Shown: positions 7,142-15,462, counted from the stretch's first letter. The stretch is 17,336 nt of DNA from UBA6019 sp036570145 (GCA_036570145.1 DATCPJ010000126.1:1-17336); one strand, 5' to 3'. Translations and numbers: made by a program. Notes: generated from the sequence alone by a model not told the origin.

Positions 7142-8110
7142 ATGGGAAGGCGGGTGATCGCAGGCGCATTGATCCTCGGCGAGGTCCTGATGCTGCTCCT
7201 CGTCGTGGCGATCGGCCTCCTCACGCTGGCCGGCACCGAGGCTGCTCCTTCGATGACCCTCACCGTCTTCATCGAGGCGGCGTCGATCACCCGGTTGGGC
7301 AGCACCGCGCGTGTCGCCGGCCACTCCGGCGATGGGCTTCGCTCGGGTGACACCGTGGCGACCGGGCCGAACGGCAAGGCGGCGATCGCCTACCCCGACG
7401 GCAGCACCACGCGGCTCGACTCGAGCACGACGGTCAAAGTCAGCTCCCGCAACGGCAAGGCCCAGACCGTCCAGACCAGCTTCCAGCAATCAGCCGGTCT
7501 CACCTGGAACCGGGTCCAGAAGCTGGTCGGCGTCTCCAGCTTCAAGGTCAGCGGCCCCAACTCCGCCACGGCCGAGGTGCGCGGCACCGAATTCGGCTAC
7601 TACGTCGAGCGCGACTCCTCGGGTACCCCGGTGATCTGGATCGACACCTGGAGCGGCTCGGTCCTGGTCGGTGGAACCGAGGGTTCGGTACTGGCCGGCG
7701 CCGGGCAGCGGGTGACCGTCCGGGCGGGCGCACCGCCGACCACGCCGGTCCCGATCCCGGCCGGCGACCGCCAGCTCTCGTTCACCGTCTTCAACCAGAC
7801 CCTCGACGCGGTCACCGGCAGGCCGGTCGCGTTCGCGTCGGGAACGCTCAGCACGGGCGCCAGCAGCCAGTCCTTCCCGGTCCAAGCGGATGGCAAGAGC
7901 AATCTCCAGTTCGTGCTCGGCTGGCCGGGCTCGATCTATGAGCTCACGGTCACCGACCCGGCCGGAAATGTCGTCTCCAGGTCGGCCTCGTCCGTTCCTC
8001 CCCTCAGCGTCGTCGTTCCCAGCGCCACGGTCGGGACCTGGCACTTCAGCGTTCGCGACGTCCAGTCGGCGCCGGGCGAGGCGTGGTGGGTGATCGTCGG
8101 CCGGAGCTAG
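7142..8110 (+). CDS. membrane-anchored FecR-domain protein
   Basis: A 322-residue protein with a short basic N-terminus and one hydrophobic segment at about residues 5-28, followed by an exported part. Residues about 55-165 match the FecR fold: GDTVATGPNGKAAIAYPDGSTTRL is the typical first hairpin, and VRGTEFGYYV ... SGSVLVGG the second half. The rest is a Ser/Thr/Pro-rich linker and a beta-rich domain of about 100 residues ending in GEAWWVIVGRS. In FecR proteins this fold senses or binds ligands at the envelope; here no sigma or TonB partner is adjacent (an ECF sigma gene lies about 700 bp away). ATG 7142 is chosen because it abuts the anchor; an in-frame GTG at 7040 would add 34 residues with no export logic. 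The TAG stop lies within the outer end of the element at 8108-8290. Confidence 0.8.
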   Translation: MGRRVIAGALILGEVLMLLLVVAIGLLTLAGTEAAPSMTLTVFIEAASITRLGSTARVAGHSGDGLRSGDTVATGPNGKAAIAYPDGSTTRLDSSTTVKVSSRNGKAQTVQTSFQQSAGLTWNRVQKLVGVSSFKVSGPNSATAEVRGTEFGYYVERDSSGTPVIWIDTWSGSVLVGGTEGSVLAGAGQRVTVRAGAPPTTPVPIPAGDRQLSFTVFNQTLDAVTGRPVAFASGTLSTGASSQSFPVQADGKSNLQFVLGWPGSIYELTVTDPAGNVVSRSASSVPPLSVVVPSATVGTWHFSVRDVQSAPGEAWWVIVGRS

Positions 8111-8290
8111 CAGGGTGATGAAAAAGGTCGGTTAGTGATTCGGTGTCCAGGCGGCCCCAATGCTAGGAGCCGACGAGAACCGGAGCGTGCGTATTCGATA
8201 TACGTAAGCGAGGATCGCAGGAGGCGACAACGCCGTTGGCCGTCTGGGCGCCGAAGCGCCGCCGATCTCCCCTTTTTCATCACCCTGCTA
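8108..8290. mobile_element. 183-bp MITE-like element with 20-bp perfect terminal inverted repeats
   Basis: TAGCAGGGTGATGAAAAAGG (8108-8127) is exactly reverse-complementary to 8271-8290. If the outer TA is a target duplication, the repeat proper is 18 bp, starting GCAGGG. The 143-bp interior has no plausible gene; it contains CGTAT/ATACG (8190-8194, 8200-8204), TACGTA (8201-8206) and GGCGC-CGAA-GCGCC (8247-8260). Non-autonomous elements with long TIRs and TA duplications are typical of IS630/Tc1 and some IS5-group relatives, but I cannot assign a parent. It sits between the convergent FecR-domain and CBS genes, and gives the former its stop codon. The long stem with GAAAAAGG/CCTTTTTC could also terminate transcription both ways. 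Confidence 0.75.
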
Positions 8291-8342
8291 TGCAGCGTGA
8301 ACGAGTGCACGCCGTCCGGGGCTTGGGGCCGGCCGCTGGAAC

Positions 8343-8729
8343 TTATGGCTCTCCGGCGTTGGCGTCTCCGAGCTTGATGAGGTCCCGCATCGACAGCATG
8401 CCGATCACCCGGCTGCCCTCGGTGACGGGCAGGTGGCGGATGTGGTTGCGGTCCATCAGCTCGCGCGCCTCCTCCAGGGTGGTGTCCCCGGTCACCGTCC
8501 GAGGCGCCGCCGACATCCAGTGGGCGATCTCGTCCCGCGGCGCCCCGATATCGTGCGAGATGGCCCGCACGATGTCCCGCTCGGTGAGGATGCCCGCCAG
8601 CCGCTCGCCCTCCATGATGAGGACCGAGCCGACCCGCCTCTGGGACATGACGCTCGCCGCCTCCGCCAGGCTGGAGCCCGACGACATCGTCACCAGCTGG
8701 GCGCTCATCGCCTTCGCGACCGTGGTCAT
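8343..8729 (-). CDS. CBS-pair domain protein
   Basis: A 128-residue cytoplasmic protein made of two CBS motifs and nothing else. The first spans about residues 8-60 (MSAQLVTMSSGSSLAEAA ... VGSVLIMEGERLAGILTERDIVRAI) and the second about 72-122 (MSAAPRTVTGDTTLEEARELM ... IRHLPVTEGSRVIGMLSMRDLIKL). The GILTERDIVRA and GMLSMRDLIK ends are the classic nucleotide-contact strands. Such proteins bind AMP, ATP or SAM and sense energy or redox state; the ligand and partner are unknown here. The start is ATG at 8729 rather than the upstream frame start, because AAGGAGG (minus strand, 8738-8744) lies 8 bases before it. It is divergent from the ECF sigma gene and convergent with the FecR-domain gene, with the TIR element between. 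Confidence 0.88.
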   Translation of the reverse strand: MTTVAKAMSAQLVTMSSGSSLAEAASVMSQRRVGSVLIMEGERLAGILTERDIVRAISHDIGAPRDEIAHWMSAAPRTVTGDTTLEEARELMDRNHIRHLPVTEGSRVIGMLSMRDLIKLGDANAGEP

Positions 8730-8825
8730 GGCGACCACCTCCTTGGCTGACCGGTATATCACCACCAGCCGCCGAGTGGGGCTCCGGCGGACGTCGCCAG
8801 AAACGCATCACACTTATCCGCGCCC

Positions 8826-9359
8826 ATGGAGAAATCCCCCGAGCTCGACCCAGCAACCCAATTCGAGCAGCTCTATGAGCGCGAATACCGATCCGTCTAC
8901 CGCACCGTGCGGGCGATGGTCTTCGACGCCTCGCTGGCCGAGGACCTGAGCCAGGAGGCGTTCGTCAGGGCCTACCGGTCGCGTGAGAGGTACCGTCCGA
9001 CGGGGCCGGCGGGGGCCTGGCTGCACCGGATCGCGGTGAACGTGACGATCTCCCATCTCCGGCGCGAGAAGCTCGCCCGGATCATCGGGCCGAAGCTCCT
9101 GGTCGGCCCCGGAACGGGCGGCTACGAGAGGGTGGAGGCCAAGACGCTGCTCGAGAAGGGGATGGCGCGCCTCAGCCCGAAGGTGCGGGCCGCGGTCGTC
9201 CTCCATTACTTCCACGGCTACACTCGGGACGAGGTTGGCAAGATCCTCGGGATCCCTTCGGGCACCGTCGCATCCCGGATCGCCAAGGCGATGGTGGTAA
9301 TGCGGGACGAGCTGTTGGAAAACGAACAAATCGTGATCCCGGCGCGTTCAGGAGAGTGA
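8826..9359 (+). CDS. ECF-family RNA polymerase sigma factor
   Basis: A 177-residue sigma-70 family protein with only regions 2 and 4. Region 2 is at about residues 12-75 (FEQLYEREYRSVYRTVRAM ... AEDLSQEAFVRAYRSRERY) and binds the -10 element and core polymerase. Region 4 is at about 113-165 (LSPKVRAAVVLHYFHGYTRDEVGKILGIPSGTVASRI) and binds the -35 element. The RPTGPAGAWLHRIAVNVTISHLRR stretch is typical ECF. There is no C-terminal extension. The ATG at 8826 has no Shine-Dalgarno site; the short 96-bp divergent gap to the CBS gene must hold both promoters, and a leaderless start is likely. Its stop overlaps the next open frame, which encodes a small membrane protein that probably controls it. 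Confidence 0.93.
   Translation: MEKSPELDPATQFEQLYEREYRSVYRTVRAMVFDASLAEDLSQEAFVRAYRSRERYRPTGPAGAWLHRIAVNVTISHLRREKLARIIGPKLLVGPGTGGYERVEAKTLLEKGMARLSPKVRAAVVLHYFHGYTRDEVGKILGIPSGTVASRIAKAMVVMRDELLENEQIVIPARSGE
9350..9355 (+). promoter_or_regulatory. ribosome binding site of the small membrane protein
   Basis: AGGAGA, inside the end of the sigma gene, lies 6 bases before GTG 9362. It abuts the earlier in-frame GTG at 9356 with no spacing, so 9362 is the better start. Confidence 0.6.
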
Positions 9360-9361
9360 AG

Positions 9362-9619
9362 GTGAACGCAGCTGGTGATCACCCGGACGACGTAGTCCGG
9401 CGGATCCAGACCGATATTTCGTCATGGACGCCGGAGCGCGGCCCTCGCTGGGCGGCCCTCCAGGAGAGCGTCCGGGAGCGGCCGAGGCAGCTCTTCAAGA
9501 TCTACGCCGTGGCCGGCCTGGCCCTGGCGGCGATCCTCTTCGGAGCATTCTTCGCGATGTCCGCGCTGGACATCGGGAGCTTCGCCTCGCAGCCGGTCGT
9601 CACCCAGGCCCACAAGTAG
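9362..9619 (+). CDS. small one-span membrane protein, putative anti-sigma factor
   Basis: An 85-residue protein, hydrophilic for about 45 residues (HPDDVVRRIQTDISSWTPERGPRW), then one hydrophobic segment at about residues 48-68 (IYAVAGLALAAILFGAFFAM) and a short tail. Topology by charge: the basic side (RPRQLFK) precedes the span, so the N-terminal part is cytoplasmic, where it could hold the ECF sigma factor. It lacks the HxxxCxxC zinc motif of ZAS anti-sigma factors, so the function is inferred from coupling: the frame overlaps or abuts the sigma stop (GTG 9356 overlaps TGA; GTG 9362 follows by 2 bases). It could equally be an unrelated small membrane protein. Confidence 0.65.
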   Translation: MNAAGDHPDDVVRRIQTDISSWTPERGPRWAALQESVRERPRQLFKIYAVAGLALAAILFGAFFAMSALDIGSFASQPVVTQAHK

Positions 9620-9812
9620 CAGCCCGTGAGCCTAGCCCCAGCTGACCTGGGCGGATACCTCGCACCCGTTAGGTCCTGAGGCAGGAGGACCCCGACCCAA
9701 ACGTGGCGCAAAGGCCGGGTTTATCCCGGCCGAGTGAGTTGTTCAGAGTCGACGCCTGAACGTGGCGCTGCGCGGGGGGGTTCTGGAAGGGGGGCCCTGG
9801 CCCCCTTGCCCG
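9620..9812. other. structured gap between convergent genes
   Basis: No gene is seen in 193 bp. Hairpins: CCCAG/CTGGG (9637-9641, 9647-9651), GGTCCT/AGGACC (9672-9677, 9686-9691), GGCCGGG-TTTAT-CCCGGCC (9713-9731), and GTTCAG/CTGAAC (9741-9746, 9756-9761). AACGTGGCGC occurs twice, at 9700-9709 and 9759-9768. No known riboswitch consensus is recognised. Confidence 0.5.
9787..9807 (-). terminator. hairpin after the ornithine cyclodeaminase-family gene
   Basis: AAGGGGG (9787-9793) pairs with CCCCCTT (9801-9807), five bases past the minus-strand stop. The minus strand continues with CCAGAACCCCC and no T-run, so termination would depend on stem strength alone. Confidence 0.4.
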
Positions 9813-10784
9813 TCAGTCGGGAAAGAAGCTGACCTCGCTGCCGAGCCGGATCCGGCGCGCCTCCTGGAGCACGTAGGCGCCGGCGGCCACGTCCCAGAGG
9901 GCGAGCCCGTGAGACTCGAAGAGCACGATGCCACCATCCGAGTGGCGTCCCTCCGCCTTGCCGGCGAGAATGGCGCCCAGCTCGACCACGCCCGTCCAGT
10001 CGAAGTGGCCGCTCGCCTCCGCCATCAGCAGGTCGCCCGACTCGAGCTTTGCCGCGTCGAGCTGGTCGACCACGACCACCTCCGCCCGCTGCACCAGCTC
10101 GGCCGGCAGCTCGGCCTTGTTGGGTATGTTCGAGCCGGCCGCGATGACCAGGGCGCCGGGTTCGATCCAGTCCGCAGCGAGGACCGGTGAGCCGGAGTTG
10201 GTCATGGTCACCACGACCGGCGCGCCGCGAACCGCCTCCTCGGCGCTGGCGGTCGGCACGGCCTCGATGCCGAGCACCTCGCTCAGCTCGGCGGCGAAGG
10301 CGCTCCGGTGCTCCGGGTCGCGCGAGAAGACCCGAAAGCGGGTGACCGGGATCGTCCGCGAGATGGCGTGGACCTGGGTCCGGGCCTGCCACCCCGAGCC
10401 GATGACGCCGACCTCGACGGCTCCCGCCGGGGCCAGCTCGCGCGCCGCCACACCGCTGGCGGCGCCCGTCCGATAGGCGCCCAAAAGGTTTGACTCGATG
10501 ATTCCATCGATGTTGCCGGCCTCCTCGCCGTCCTGGCGGTAGAGCACGACCAGGAAGCGGACCTTGCCGCCGCCGATCGAGTAGGACTTGAGGCCGTAGT
10601 AGCCGGAGCCGGGGTAGGAGGCGAACATGACGTTGAGCACGTTCCCCGGTGGATAGATCCGCCGCCGGGGGATGTTTTCGGCGATCCCCTCGCCCAGCTC
10701 GCGCATGGCCGCGGCCACCGCCTCGATGATCGGCTCCATCTTGATGACCCGTTCGACGTCAGCCTCGCGGAGCAGAGTGGCCAC
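9813..10784 (-). CDS. ornithine cyclodeaminase / mu-crystallin family protein
   Basis: A 323-residue cytoplasmic NAD(P)-dependent enzyme. The N-terminal part opens ATLLREADVERVIKMEPIIEAV, as usual in the family, continues with GLKSYSI (catalytic-site Lys region) and GNIDGII ... AYRTGAASGVAAREL, and the Rossmann loop GVIGSGWQARTQ is near residue 128. Members include ornithine cyclodeaminase, alanine dehydrogenase and ketimine reductase; substrate cannot be read, and the ESNLLGAYRTGA stretch differs from the usual slT.yRTaA. The start is GTG at 10784, because upstream codons lack family similarity and the conserved N-terminal motif begins here. There is no Shine-Dalgarno site, but TATTCT on the minus strand ends 8 bases before, so the transcript is likely leaderless. 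It is divergent from hom, suggesting amino-acid metabolism. Confidence 0.85.
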   Translation of the reverse strand: MATLLREADVERVIKMEPIIEAVAAAMRELGEGIAENIPRRRIYPPGNVLNVMFASYPGSGYYGLKSYSIGGGKVRFLVVLYRQDGEEAGNIDGIIESNLLGAYRTGAASGVAARELAPAGAVEVGVIGSGWQARTQVHAISRTIPVTRFRVFSRDPEHRSAFAAELSEVLGIEAVPTASAEEAVRGAPVVVTMTNSGSPVLAADWIEPGALVIAAGSNIPNKAELPAELVQRAEVVVVDQLDAAKLESGDLLMAEASGHFDWTGVVELGAILAGKAEGRHSDGGIVLFESHGLALWDVAAGAYVLQEARRIRLGSEVSFFPD

Positions 10785-10806
10785 GGCAGGACAGAATACG
10801 GGAGTG
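10784..10806. promoter_or_regulatory. overlapping divergent promoters of the cyclodeaminase-family gene and hom
   Basis: Only 19 bp separate the two GTG starts. CAGAAT (10792-10797) reads as a -10 for hom, ending 6 bases before GTG 10804. Its complement TATTCT (10793-10798) reads as a -10 for the minus-strand gene, ending 8 bases before GTG 10784. Both fit leaderless starts. Hom could instead start at TTG 10810. Confidence 0.5.
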
Positions 10807-12078
10807 CAATTGAATGTAGGGCTGCTCGGGTTGGGGACCGTCGGCATCCAGGTTGCCGAGCGGCTGCTGGCAAAACGGGAGCTGATATCGGCGCGGACCG
10901 GGGTCGATCTGGTCCTCCGCCGGGTCCTGGTCCGCGACCTCGAGCGACCGCGCGGGATCCCGACCGAGCTCCTGACGGGGCGGGCCGACGACATCCTCGA
11001 CGACCCCGCGATCCAGGTCATCGTCGAGGTGATGGGCGGCGAGGAGCCAGCGCGCACCTACCTGGAGCGGGCGATCCGCTCCGGCAAGCACGTGGTGACG
11101 GCGAACAAGGTCGTGATGGCGATCCACGGCCCCGACCTCCTCGAGCTGGCCGGCGGCCGCGACGTCGATGTCTACTTCGAGGCGGCCGTCGGCGGCGGCA
11201 TTCCCCTGATCAGCACCTTCAAGGTCGACCTGATCGCGAACGAGATCGAGAGCATCGCCGCCGTGATCAACGGCACCACCAACTACATGCTGGGACGGAT
11301 GGCGACCGCCGGGATCACCTTCGAGGAGGCGGTCGCGGAGGCCCAGGCGGCGGGCTTCGCGGAGGCTGATCCGAGCTCGGACGTCGACGGCTTCGACGCC
11401 GCCTACAAGCTTTCCATCCTCGCCTCCATCGCATACGGCGCCCGCGTCCATCCCGACGCGGTCTACCGGGAGGGCATCCGGGCCGTCGAGCCCCTCGACT
11501 TCCGTTATGCCCGCGAGCTCGGCTACGAGATCAAGCTCCTCGCGTATTCGGCCCGCCCCGGTGGCCGGATCGAAGCGCGGGTACACCCGGCGATGATCCC
11601 GCTCCACCACCCGCTCGCCACCGTCGAGGGCGCCTTCAACGCCGTCCAGATCACCGGCGACCTCGTCGGCGAAGTGCTCCTCTGGGGCCAGGGCGCGGGC
11701 GGCCGGCCGACCGCCAGCGCCGTCGTCGGCGACCTGCTCGACGCCGCCCATTCGATCCGCAAGGGCTCCTTCAACCGGGTGGCGATGCATTTCGCCGCCG
11801 ACCCGCCGATGCTGCCCATGGCGGAGGTCCGCACAAGGGCCTACTTCCGGCTTCGCGCCCTGGACCAGCCGGGCGTGCTGGCGGCCGTCGGCACCGTCTT
11901 CGCCGAGGAGGGAGTCTCGATCGCCTCGATGATCCAGAAGGACTCGATCGAGGAGGGCACCGCGGAGCTCGTCTTCACGACCCACCCGGCCTTCGACGCC
12001 GGCCTCCAGAAGGCGCGCGAGCGGATCGCCGACCTGCCCCAGGTCAAGCGGGTCTGCGCCTTCCTCCGAGTGGTCTGA
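10804..12078 (+). CDS. hom: homoserine dehydrogenase
   Basis: A 424-residue cytoplasmic enzyme that reduces aspartate semialdehyde to homoserine with NAD(P)H. The nucleotide loop GLGTVG is at residues 9-14. VVTANKVVMA and VYFEAAVGGGIPLI are followed by the catalytic-domain signature VINGTTNYMLGRM and EADPSSDVDGFDAAYKLSILAS, with the catalytic Asp/Lys of the family. A C-terminal ACT domain (about 345-424, YFRLRALDQPGVLAAVGTVFAEEGVSIASMIQ) suggests threonine feedback. The length matches the ACT-bearing class (420-440). The start is GTG 10804 or TTG 10810; no Shine-Dalgarno site is seen, and a -10-like CAGAAT ends 6 bases upstream. It heads the operon with thrC, thrB and lysC; the next start is 16 bases after the stop. 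Confidence 0.95.
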   Translation: MQLNVGLLGLGTVGIQVAERLLAKRELISARTGVDLVLRRVLVRDLERPRGIPTELLTGRADDILDDPAIQVIVEVMGGEEPARTYLERAIRSGKHVVTANKVVMAIHGPDLLELAGGRDVDVYFEAAVGGGIPLISTFKVDLIANEIESIAAVINGTTNYMLGRMATAGITFEEAVAEAQAAGFAEADPSSDVDGFDAAYKLSILASIAYGARVHPDAVYREGIRAVEPLDFRYARELGYEIKLLAYSARPGGRIEARVHPAMIPLHHPLATVEGAFNAVQITGDLVGEVLLWGQGAGGRPTASAVVGDLLDAAHSIRKGSFNRVAMHFAADPPMLPMAEVRTRAYFRLRALDQPGVLAAVGTVFAEEGVSIASMIQKDSIEEGTAELVFTTHPAFDAGLQKARERIADLPQVKRVCAFLRVV

Positions 12079-12094
12079 CTGGTGCTCCACTGAC

Positions 12095-13138
12095 TTGGGA
12101 GTCCTGGCCCGATACCGCGAGCACCTGCCGATCACCGAGCGGACGCCGATGGTCGACCTCAACGAAGGTTCCACGCCCCTCGTCGAGAGCCGCAACATCG
12201 GCCCCTCGCTCGGCCTGAAGCGGCTCCTCTTCAAGTACGAAGGCCTCAACCCGACCGGGTCCTTCAAGGACCGGGGCATGGTGGTGGCGGTGGCCAAGGC
12301 GATCGAGGATGGAGCCAAGGTTCTCGTATGCGCCTCGACGGGAAACACCTCCGCCTCGGCCGCGGCCTACGCGGCGCGGATGCGGCTGCGGGCGATCGTC
12401 GTCATCCCCTCCGGCCAGATCGCCATGAACAAGCTGTCCCAGGCGCTCATGTACGGGGCCAAGGTCGTCCAGATCAAGGGCAACTTCGACGCCGCCCTGC
12501 AGACCGTCCGCGAGCTTGCCGACCGCTACCCGGTGGCGCTCGTCAACTCGGTGAACCCGTACCGGATCGAGGGCCAGAAGACGGCCGCCTTCGAGGTCAT
12601 CGACGCCCTCGGCGAGGCGCCCGATTACCTCGTCCTACCGGTCGGCAACGCCGGCAACATAACCGCCTACTGGAAGGGCTTCCGCGAGTACCGCGAGTTG
12701 GGGAAGAGCACGATCCTGCCCCGGATGGTGGGCGCCCAGGCCGACGGCGCCGCCCCCATCGTGCTCGGCCACGTGGTCGACGACCCGAAGACGGTCGCCA
12801 CCGCGATCAAGATCGGCAACCCTGCCTCCTGGGAGGGCGCCACCAGCGCCCGGGACGAGTCCGGCGGTCTCATCGAGGCGGTCTCCGACAGCGAGATCCT
12901 CCAGGCGCAGATCGCGCTCGCCTCAAGCGAGGGCCTCTTCGCCGAGCCCGCCTCGGTCGCCCCCCTGGCGCTGCTGACGAGGCTGGTCCGGGAGGGCCGC
13001 GTCGAGCGCGACTCGACGACCGTCGTCGTGCTGACCGGGTCCGGGCTGAAGGACCCCGACGCAGCGATCGCCAACGTCGAGCCGCCGGTCGAGCTCGACG
13101 GCGATGCACGCACGCTGGCCAAGATCCTGAAGCTGTGA
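12095..13138 (+). CDS. thrC: threonine synthase
   Basis: A 347-residue PLP enzyme converting O-phosphohomoserine to threonine and phosphate. VDLNEGSTPLVESRNIG is the family opening, and PTGSFKDRGM contains the PLP Schiff-base lysine K58. VCASTGNTSASAAAY is the substrate-phosphate region, and LPVGNAGNITAYWKGF the glycine-rich PLP-phosphate loop. The length fits the short (class II-type, bacterial) threonine synthases. The start is TTG at 12095, 16 bases after hom; no Shine-Dalgarno site is clear and no other start fits the conserved N-terminus (YREHLPI). The stop TGA overlaps the thrB GTG (GTGA at 13135-13138), indicating translational coupling. Confidence 0.95.
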   Translation: MGVLARYREHLPITERTPMVDLNEGSTPLVESRNIGPSLGLKRLLFKYEGLNPTGSFKDRGMVVAVAKAIEDGAKVLVCASTGNTSASAAAYAARMRLRAIVVIPSGQIAMNKLSQALMYGAKVVQIKGNFDAALQTVRELADRYPVALVNSVNPYRIEGQKTAAFEVIDALGEAPDYLVLPVGNAGNITAYWKGFREYRELGKSTILPRMVGAQADGAAPIVLGHVVDDPKTVATAIKIGNPASWEGATSARDESGGLIEAVSDSEILQAQIALASSEGLFAEPASVAPLALLTRLVREGRVERDSTTVVVLTGSGLKDPDAAIANVEPPVELDGDARTLAKILKL

Positions 13139-13910
13139 AGGTCCGCGTCCCCGCCTCGATAGCCAACCTCGGGCCGGGCTTCGACGTCCTGGCGATGGCG
13201 ATCGACCTCTGGTTGGAGGTGGAGGCGGAGCCCGCCGCCGGGCCCGATTGGAAGTTCGAGGGTGCCGTCCCGCCCGACGACCATCCCTTCGCGCAGCTGG
13301 CCATGAAGGGCCGGGTCAAGAGCGGCATCCCGCTCGGCGTCGGTCTCGGCAGCAGCGCCGCCGCACGGGTGGCCGCCCTCCGCCTGGAGGGCCTCCACGG
13401 CGCCGAATTGCTGGTCCGGGCAGCCGGGGCTGAAGGCCACCCCGACAACGTTGCGGCGGCGATCCACGGCGGCCTGGTCGCTTGCGTCGAAGATCGCGTC
13501 CACCACCTGCCATCGCCGGACCTCGATCTCGCCCTCTTCGTGGCCGGCGAGCCGAGCCCCACCGAGGAGGCGCGTGCGATCCTCGAGCCGACCGTCAGCC
13601 GGGCCGACGCGGTGCACAACGCGGGACACCTCGCGCTCCTCGTCCACGCCCTCTACAGGCGCGACTGGGCCCTGCTCCGGCCGGCGATGGACGACCGCCT
13701 CCACCAGCCGGCCCGGACCGCGCTCTACCCCTGGCTGCCGGCCACCCTCGACGCGGCCTATGGCGCGGGGGCGTGGGGAGCGGCGCTGGCGGGGGCCGGC
13801 CCGAGCGTGTTCGCGTTCTGCCGCCGCGGCTCGGGCGAGGCGGTCGCCCGGGCGATGACCTCCGCGGCCGGGATGCCCGGCAAGCCGTTGACGACCCGGA
13901 TCGCCACGCT

Positions 13911-13914
<4 letters not shown>
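13135..13914 (+). CDS. thrB: homoserine kinase (compact GHMP kinase)
   Basis: A 259-residue GHMP-family kinase making O-phosphohomoserine from homoserine and ATP. It opens with VRVPASIANLGPGFDVLAMAI; the phosphate loop is PLGVGLGSSAAA, EGHPDNVAAAIHGG is the second conserved motif, and GAGPSVFAF is the third. It is shorter than usual (about 290-310 residues). The stretch between the first strand and the phosphate loop lacks the usual NLVYRA helix segment (only DDHPFAQLAM), and the helix after the loop is shortened. All three motifs remain, so it is probably active. The start is GTG 13135, overlapping the thrC stop by 4 bases; its own stop overlaps lysC in the same way (GTGA at 13911-13914). 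No reading error is evident. Confidence 0.93.
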
Positions 13915-15131
<1,217 letters not shown>

Positions 15132-15167
15132 GAGTGTCCCGCTCCCGAGGTTCCCTGCAAATGTCTG

Positions 15168-15187
15168 GGCCGTCGCGAGCGACGGCC
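15168..15187 (+). terminator. hairpin downstream of lysC
   Basis: GGCCGTCGC and GCGACGGCC form a 9-bp stem around GA, 36 bases past the lysC stop. No T-run follows, so this is a candidate operon end or a 3' protection stem. Confidence 0.4.
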
Positions 15188-15225
15188 GGCCGACCCTTCG
15201 GGCTCATCCGCCGGAGACGCCGTCT

Positions 15226-15262
15226 GCATTCCCCACCCTGCGGGCGGGGCCCCCTAACCAAG
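15226..15262. repeat. hairpin repeat, copy 1 of 3
   Basis: A 37-bp unit starting GCATTCCCC and ending CCCCCTAACCAAG. A hairpin at 15231-15249 has a 4-bp outer stem, a mismatch (A and C), a 3-bp inner stem and a TGC loop. It shares position and pattern with the copies at 15283 and 15362. Confidence 0.8.
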
Positions 15263-15282
15263 CGGCGTCGGCTTCTGCGTAC

Positions 15283-15319
15283 GCATTCCCCAGCCTTCGG
15301 CCGGGGCCCCCTAACCAAG
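15283..15319. repeat. hairpin repeat, copy 2 of 3
   Basis: Same 37-bp pattern, hairpin 15288-15306. At the inner stem this copy has G-C (15293 with 15301) where copies 1 and 3 have C-G, a compensatory change. The mismatch (A and C) and a TTC loop are kept. Confidence 0.8.
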
Positions 15320-15326
15320 TCGCTCA

Positions 15327-15342
15327 CGGGCCTGCAGGCCCG
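15327..15342. repeat. 16-bp perfect palindrome
   Basis: CGGGCCTGCAGGCCCG between the second and third hairpin repeats. It is perfectly symmetric and forms a spacer hairpin or dimer-binding site. Confidence 0.5.
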
Positions 15343-15361
15343 CTCGCTCCGTTGCTCGGCC

Positions 15362-15398
15362 GCATTCCCCGCCCTTCGGGAGGGGCCCCCTATCGAAG
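15362..15398. repeat. hairpin repeat, copy 3 of 3
   Basis: Same pattern with GGGGCCCCCTATCGAAG at its end, hairpin 15367-15385, mismatch G and A, loop TTC. Spacing from copy 2 is 79 bp against 57 bp from copy 1 to 2, so the copies are not in one reading frame and are not coding. Confidence 0.8.
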
Positions 15399-15462
15399 CC
15401 TCCTTGATCTCGGCGCCCCCGGCGGCGATTTTGCAACGAACCTCGGGAGCAGGACACTCCGC

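Noticed and set aside
6624..7169. Minus-strand open frame with a membrane-like segment opposite the EthD gene
   Set aside because: It overlaps the well-supported EthD gene and lacks a ribosome binding site. The hydrophobic run comes from the gap at 6921-7030. I cannot support it as a gene.
9620..9812. Riboswitch in the convergent gap
   Set aside because: No known aptamer consensus was recognised and no gene start lies downstream on either strand.
10785..11057. Upstream extension of the cyclodeaminase-family frame
   Set aside because: It is antisense to hom and its residues do not resemble the family; the conserved N-terminus begins at GTG 10784.
15226..15398. CRISPR-like array of three spaced repeats
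   Set aside because: Spacers are unequal (20 and 42 bases), one contains a palindrome, repeat units vary in the stem, and no cas gene is near. Hairpin repeats fit better.
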